A stretch of 28,077 bases of DNA, from the NCBI GenBank assembly GCA_035714225.1, contig DASTMK010000615.1, positions 1 through 28,077 on the forward strand. The letters run 5' to 3'. This stretch comes from CAADGY01 sp035714225. Lineage in GTDB: Bacteria; Acidobacteriota; Terriglobia; Bryobacterales; Bryobacteraceae. A model generated the notes under the pieces. It was not told the origin of the DNA, did no database searches, and worked only from the letters and a program-made list of their open reading frames with translations. The translations under genes and the position numbers were made by a program. Position 1 is the stretch's first letter. Each line of letters opens with the position of its first letter. Positions 25,073 to 28,077 of the stretch are shown here, one piece after another.

Positions 25073-25843
25073 ATGAAAATCATCGTTGCCATCAAGCAGG
25101 TCCCGGCCAGGGATTCCGTGCTCCAGGTGGACTCTTCGGGCAAGTGGATTCGTGAGTCGGATCTGAGCTTCGAGGTCAACGAGCCGGATGCTTACGCCCT
25201 CGAAGAAGCGCTCCAATTGAAAGAGCGATATGGGGGAGAGGTGATCGCGCTATGCGCCGGTCCCGCGCGAGTGTCGCAAGCCGTTCGGGAAGCGCTGGCA
25301 AAAGGCGCCGACCGCGCCATTCAGATCGAGTCAGACGACCTCGGTGCGGCCGATTCCCTGGGCATCGCCCGGCTGCTGGCTTCCGCCATCAAGGCCGAAC
25401 AGCCGGACCTGGTGTTGACGGGCCTGCAATCGGATGACCTCGGATACGGACAGACGGGTGTCATCATGGCCGAGCTGTTGGGATTTCCGCACTCGACGAT
25501 CATCATGCAGGTCGAGGCGGCCGGTAGTTCCGTTCGCGTAAAGCGGGAGCTCGAAAATGGCTGGTTCCAGTGGATGGAAATACCGCTGCCGGCCGTATTG
25601 ACGATTCAATCGGGCATCAGCAAGCTGCGGTACGCCACGCTGATGGGGATCAAGAAAGCCAGAACCAAAGAGGTGAAGCGTTTGACCGCGGCCGAGTTGG
25701 GCGGGCTCGCGGCGCCGGTGCTGGCGTTAGAGAAGGTTTGTCTTCCTCAAAAGACGAAAGAGACGCAGATGCTCGACGGAACCCCGGCGGAGGCTGCCGC
25801 GGCGCTGGTGGAGAAGCTGCGCTTTGAGGCACGTGTCCTATGA
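25073..25843 (+). CDS. etfB: Electron transfer flavoprotein beta subunit
   Basis: 256 residues, the usual EtfB size. It binds AMP and, with EtfA, passes electrons from acyl-CoA and other dehydrogenases to the membrane quinone pool. Signs: M-K-I-I-V-A-I-K-Q-V-P at the start, V-N-E-P-D-A-Y-A-L-E-E-A-L, D-L-V-L-T-G-L-Q-S-D-D, and the long segment from G-Q-T-G-V through L-P-A-V-L-T-I-Q (about residues 125-181). The ATG at 25073 is 6 nt after the fabF stop, and the stop overlaps etfA, so fabF-etfB-etfA appears to be one transcript. No sign of a bifurcating-type domain fusion was seen. Confidence 0.94.
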   Translation: MKIIVAIKQVPARDSVLQVDSSGKWIRESDLSFEVNEPDAYALEEALQLKERYGGEVIALCAGPARVSQAVREALAKGADRAIQIESDDLGAADSLGIARLLASAIKAEQPDLVLTGLQSDDLGYGQTGVIMAELLGFPHSTIIMQVEAAGSSVRVKRELENGWFQWMEIPLPAVLTIQSGISKLRYATLMGIKKARTKEVKRLTAAELGGLAAPVLALEKVCLPQKTKETQMLDGTPAEAAAALVEKLRFEARVL

Positions 25844-26814
25844 ACGTGCTGGTGGTTTTGGAGCAGCACGGCGGCGAGTGGAACCGCATGTCTTTCGAAG
25901 CTCTGTCCGCGGGGCAGCAGATCGCGGCAGACATGGGTGGCCGTGCTTCCGCCGCAGTACTCGGGAACGGGCTGTCGAAGCTGGCCGACGAATTGCGTGG
26001 CACCGATCTCGAAACAGTCTACGCAGTGGAGCATCCGCTGCTTGAGAACTACACTACCGATGGGTACACCGCCACTCTGGAAGCTCTTCTGAAAACGAGG
26101 AAGCCGTCCCTGGTGTTATTCCCGCACACCTACCAGGTACGCGACTTCGCTCCCAAACTCGCTACGCGATTCAACCAGGTGCTGGTAAGCGACATGATCG
26201 GGCACCGTGTCGAATCCGGATCTTTAATTCTGGTGCGGCAGTATTTTCAGGGCAAGGTGAATGGCGATCTGCGGGCATTGGGAGACGGGCCGCACTTCGG
26301 CTCGATACAGGCCGGAGCGTACCGCTCAGATCGCGTGGCGGGCGGCAGTGCAACTGTCGAGGCGTTCACTCCCGATTTGAACGCCACTTCCATTCGCAAC
26401 AAACCCGAGCCGCCCTTCCGCGAGGCAGAGCGCGCGGTAGATCTCACTACCGCCGATATCATTGTGTCGGTAGGACGCGGCATCAAAGAAAAAGATAACC
26501 TTCCTTTGGTGGAAGAGCTCGCAAAAACCTTAAACGCGGAATTGGCCGCTTCCCGGCCCATCTGCGATAACGGATGGCTTCCCATGGAGCGGCAGGTGGG
26601 CAGTTCCGGACAGACCGTTTCCCCCAAGCTTTATATCGCCGTCGGTATCTCTGGCGCCATTCAGCACCTGGTGGGCATGAAGGGCGCCAGAACGATTGTC
26701 GCCATCAACAAGGATGAAAATGCTCCCATCTTCGAAGTGGCGGATTACGGTATTCAGGGAGACCTCTTCGAAGTAGTTCCCGCGCTGGTAAAAGAACTCA
26801 AAAAGATTCGTTAG
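25840..26814 (+). CDS. etfA: Electron transfer flavoprotein alpha subunit
   Basis: 324 residues; the start overlaps the etfB stop (ATGA). The N-terminal domain has N-V-L-V-V-L-E-Q. The C-terminal FAD domain shows V-S-V-G-R-G-I-K (about 207-214), R-P-I-C-D-N-G-W-L-P, then Q-V-G-S-S-G-Q-T-V-S-P-K-L-Y and I-A-V-G-I-S-G-A-I-Q-H-L, followed by I-V-A-I-N-K-D-E-N-A-P-I-F. These are the classic EtfA signature and FAD contacts. It holds the redox-active FAD of the ETF dimer. No adjacent ETF:quinone oxidoreductase or acyl-CoA dehydrogenase gene is present in the window. No clear terminator follows. Confidence 0.95.
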   Translation: MNVLVVLEQHGGEWNRMSFEALSAGQQIAADMGGRASAAVLGNGLSKLADELRGTDLETVYAVEHPLLENYTTDGYTATLEALLKTRKPSLVLFPHTYQVRDFAPKLATRFNQVLVSDMIGHRVESGSLILVRQYFQGKVNGDLRALGDGPHFGSIQAGAYRSDRVAGGSATVEAFTPDLNATSIRNKPEPPFREAERAVDLTTADIIVSVGRGIKEKDNLPLVEELAKTLNAELAASRPICDNGWLPMERQVGSSGQTVSPKLYIAVGISGAIQHLVGMKGARTIVAINKDENAPIFEVADYGIQGDLFEVVPALVKELKKIR

Positions 26815-26852
26815 TATTAACACGCGATTTTCCGATTAACATCCCTTCAGCG

Positions 26853-26881
26853 TTGACATTCACCGGAAATTGCGGTTCACT
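26853..26881 (+). promoter_or_regulatory. Possible promoter of the TonB-dependent receptor gene
   Basis: A perfect -35 (TTGACA, 26853-26858) is followed after 17 nt by TTCACT (26876-26881), a poor -10. A second TTGACC begins at 26881. The 120 nt between etfA and the receptor gene hold nothing else I can name. Confidence 0.35.
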
Positions 26882-26934
26882 TGACCTCATAAACCAGTCG
26901 CGGCTCAGAGGCGCGGCCCGGCATTGAGGTTCCT

Positions 26935-28077
26935 ATGTCCAGACTGAATGCTTTCACACTATTGCTCGCAGGACTTTCGGCCTTCGCCATCACTTCAACT
27001 GCAAATGCACAGGTGACTGGCACCATCAGTGGTTTCGTGACAGATCCGACAGGTGCGGCCATTCCGGGCGCCAGGATCACCGCAACACTGATTGAACAGA
27101 ATGTTTCCCGCACGGCGGAATCGAATGATTTGGGCTACTACGTATTCAATGCGCTGCCTCCCGGTCTTTACGCGCTGGCGGGCGAAAAAGAAGGATTTCA
27201 ACGGCTGGTTCGAACGGAGATTTCGCTGGCCGTAAACCAGAATCTACGTGTCGATCTTGGCCTCAAACTGGGGCAGCTCGCAGAATCGGTGGAAGTAACG
27301 GCTACGGCTCCGCTCGTCGACACACGCTCGCCGGCCCTGTCCGGTCTGGTGGATGACCGGCGCGTGGTGGACCTCCCACTGAACGGACGCAACGTCATCT
27401 CACTGGCGGCGACCCTGCCGGGAATTCTGAGTGTTGTCGCACCGCAACAACTGTCCGATTCGCGCAGCGGACCGCTGATGAATGTCAACGGAAGCGTCAC
27501 AACGCAGAACATGTTCACCTTCAATGGGGGCATCTTCGTTCATCCTTCACGGAACACCGGATTGAACTATCCGCCTCCGGACGCTTTGCGCGAATTCAGC
27601 ATTCAGACGCAGAGTTTCTCGGCGGAGTACGGACGCAACGCCGGCTCGCAGGTGAACGTTGTGTCGAAGTCCGGCACCAACGAATTTCACGGCTCCGCCT
27701 GGGAGTTCTTGAGAAACAACCACCTCAACGCCCGCAACTTCTTCGCTTCGCGGGTTCCCACCAAGATCCAGAATCAGTTTGGTCTTGCCGCCGGAGGCCC
27801 TATCAGGAAAGATTCGATCTTCATTTTCGGTTCTTATCAAGGGCTGCGAGATCGCGCCGAAGCCGTCGGAGTGTCGGCGGATGTACCTTCGCCCGCGCAA
27901 CGCACCGGAGATTTCACCGGCTTGGGGCGGACTTTGACGAATCCGGTGGATACACTCACCGGGCAGCCTTTTACGGACCCATCCGGGAGACCCTGCGTTT
28001 CCGGCAACGTCATCAGCCCGGGATGCATCAGCCCCGTGGCACAAAACCTCTTGCCGCTGATACCGCTCTCGCCTACG
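26935..28077 (+). CDS. TonB-dependent receptor with N-terminal carboxypeptidase-regulatory-like domain (partial)
   Basis: An open frame of 381 codons runs from the ATG at 26935 off the window end; GAGG lies 5 nt upstream. Residues 1-25 are a signal peptide ending T-A-N-A-Q. Residues about 28-110 form a CarboxypepD_reg-like beta-sandwich (G-T-I-S-G-F-V-T-D-P-T-G-A-A-I-P-G-A, then N-A-L-P-P-G-L-Y). A plug domain follows, with V-V-D-L-P-L-N-G-R-N (about 143-152), L-R-E-F-S-I-Q-T-Q-S-F-S-A-E-Y-G-R-N-A-G and V-V-S-K-S-G-T-N-E-F-H-G-S-A. This is the large outer-membrane transporter family greatly expanded in Solibacter-like Acidobacteria and related to SusC; full proteins are usually above 1000 residues. 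The substrate is unknown. The beta-barrel is mostly outside the window. Confidence 0.9.
   Translation, partial: MSRLNAFTLLLAGLSAFAITSTANAQVTGTISGFVTDPTGAAIPGARITATLIEQNVSRTAESNDLGYYVFNALPPGLYALAGEKEGFQRLVRTEISLAVNQNLRVDLGLKLGQLAESVEVTATAPLVDTRSPALSGLVDDRRVVDLPLNGRNVISLAATLPGILSVVAPQQLSDSRSGPLMNVNGSVTTQNMFTFNGGIFVHPSRNTGLNYPPPDALREFSIQTQSFSAEYGRNAGSQVNVVSKSGTNEFHGSAWEFLRNNHLNARNFFASRVPTKIQNQFGLAAGGPIRKDSIFIFGSYQGLRDRAEAVGVSADVPSPAQRTGDFTGLGRTLTNPVDTLTGQPFTDPSGRPCVSGNVISPGCISPVAQNLLPLIPLSPT

Noticed and set aside
26897..26908. A 12 nt match (GTCGCGGCTCAG) to one REP arm
   Set aside because: The other half of the unit is missing and a 12 nt match is expected by chance in a 28 kb GC-rich window.

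Overview
The window looks like a chromosomal segment of an Acidobacteriota bacterium of the Solibacter/Bryobacterales type. This is inferred from gene style, not from a marker gene. The signs are moderately high GC, frequent TTG and GTG starts, several Tat-exported sulfatase or hydrolase proteins, an ETF operon beside acpP-fabF, and a large TonB-dependent receptor with an N-terminal carboxypeptidase-regulatory-like domain. No rRNA, tRNA, CRISPR array, transposase or prophage gene was seen.

Layout. 1-4757 (+): the tail of a probable Gfo/Idh/MocA oxidoreductase, then a tight run of exported carbohydrate/lipid-active enzymes: a PL10-like pectate lyase, a ceramidase-like Tat protein and a CxPSR sulfatase. 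4754-6217 (+): an Rrf2 regulator without cysteines, directly followed by cysteine synthase cysK. 6343-8861 (+): a DUF72 protein with a recognisable sigma-70 promoter and a PLP-dependent decarboxylase. 8873-10478 (-): a secreted Asp-box sialidase-like protein and a vapBC remnant (intact antitoxin, toxin cut short). 10623-15010 (+): carA-carB, de novo carbamoyl phosphate synthesis. 15011-15122: a convergent intergenic region carrying a palindromic REP-like pair. 15123-19126 (-): an operon-like string of glycosyltransferase, HNH nuclease, Wzm-type ABC permease, second sulfatase and a small unknown protein. 19127-19347: a second REP-like pair in the opposite arm order, then a TATAAT box. 19348-21927 (+): MFS (Fsr-like) exporter, queC, queE (7-deazaguanine synthesis). 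21936-23446 (-): an unknown secreted protein overlapping a YqiA-like esterase. 23536-26814 (+): acpP, fabF, etfB, etfA. 26935-end (+): the start of a TonB-dependent receptor, cut by the window edge.

Most of the window is housekeeping or ordinary acidobacterial accessory content. The points most worth a second look are: (1) the FabF homologue keeps Cys163 and His303 (numbering coincides with E. coli FabF) but has Arg at 340, where a catalytic His is expected; (2) two intergenic loci carry the same roughly 26-30 nt REP-like unit as inverted pairs in opposite arrangements; (3) an HNH nuclease gene is translationally coupled (ATGA overlap) to an orphan polysaccharide-export permease; (4) a cysteine-less Rrf2 regulator sits directly on cysK. 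I did not find a convincing wholly new defence or mobile system.
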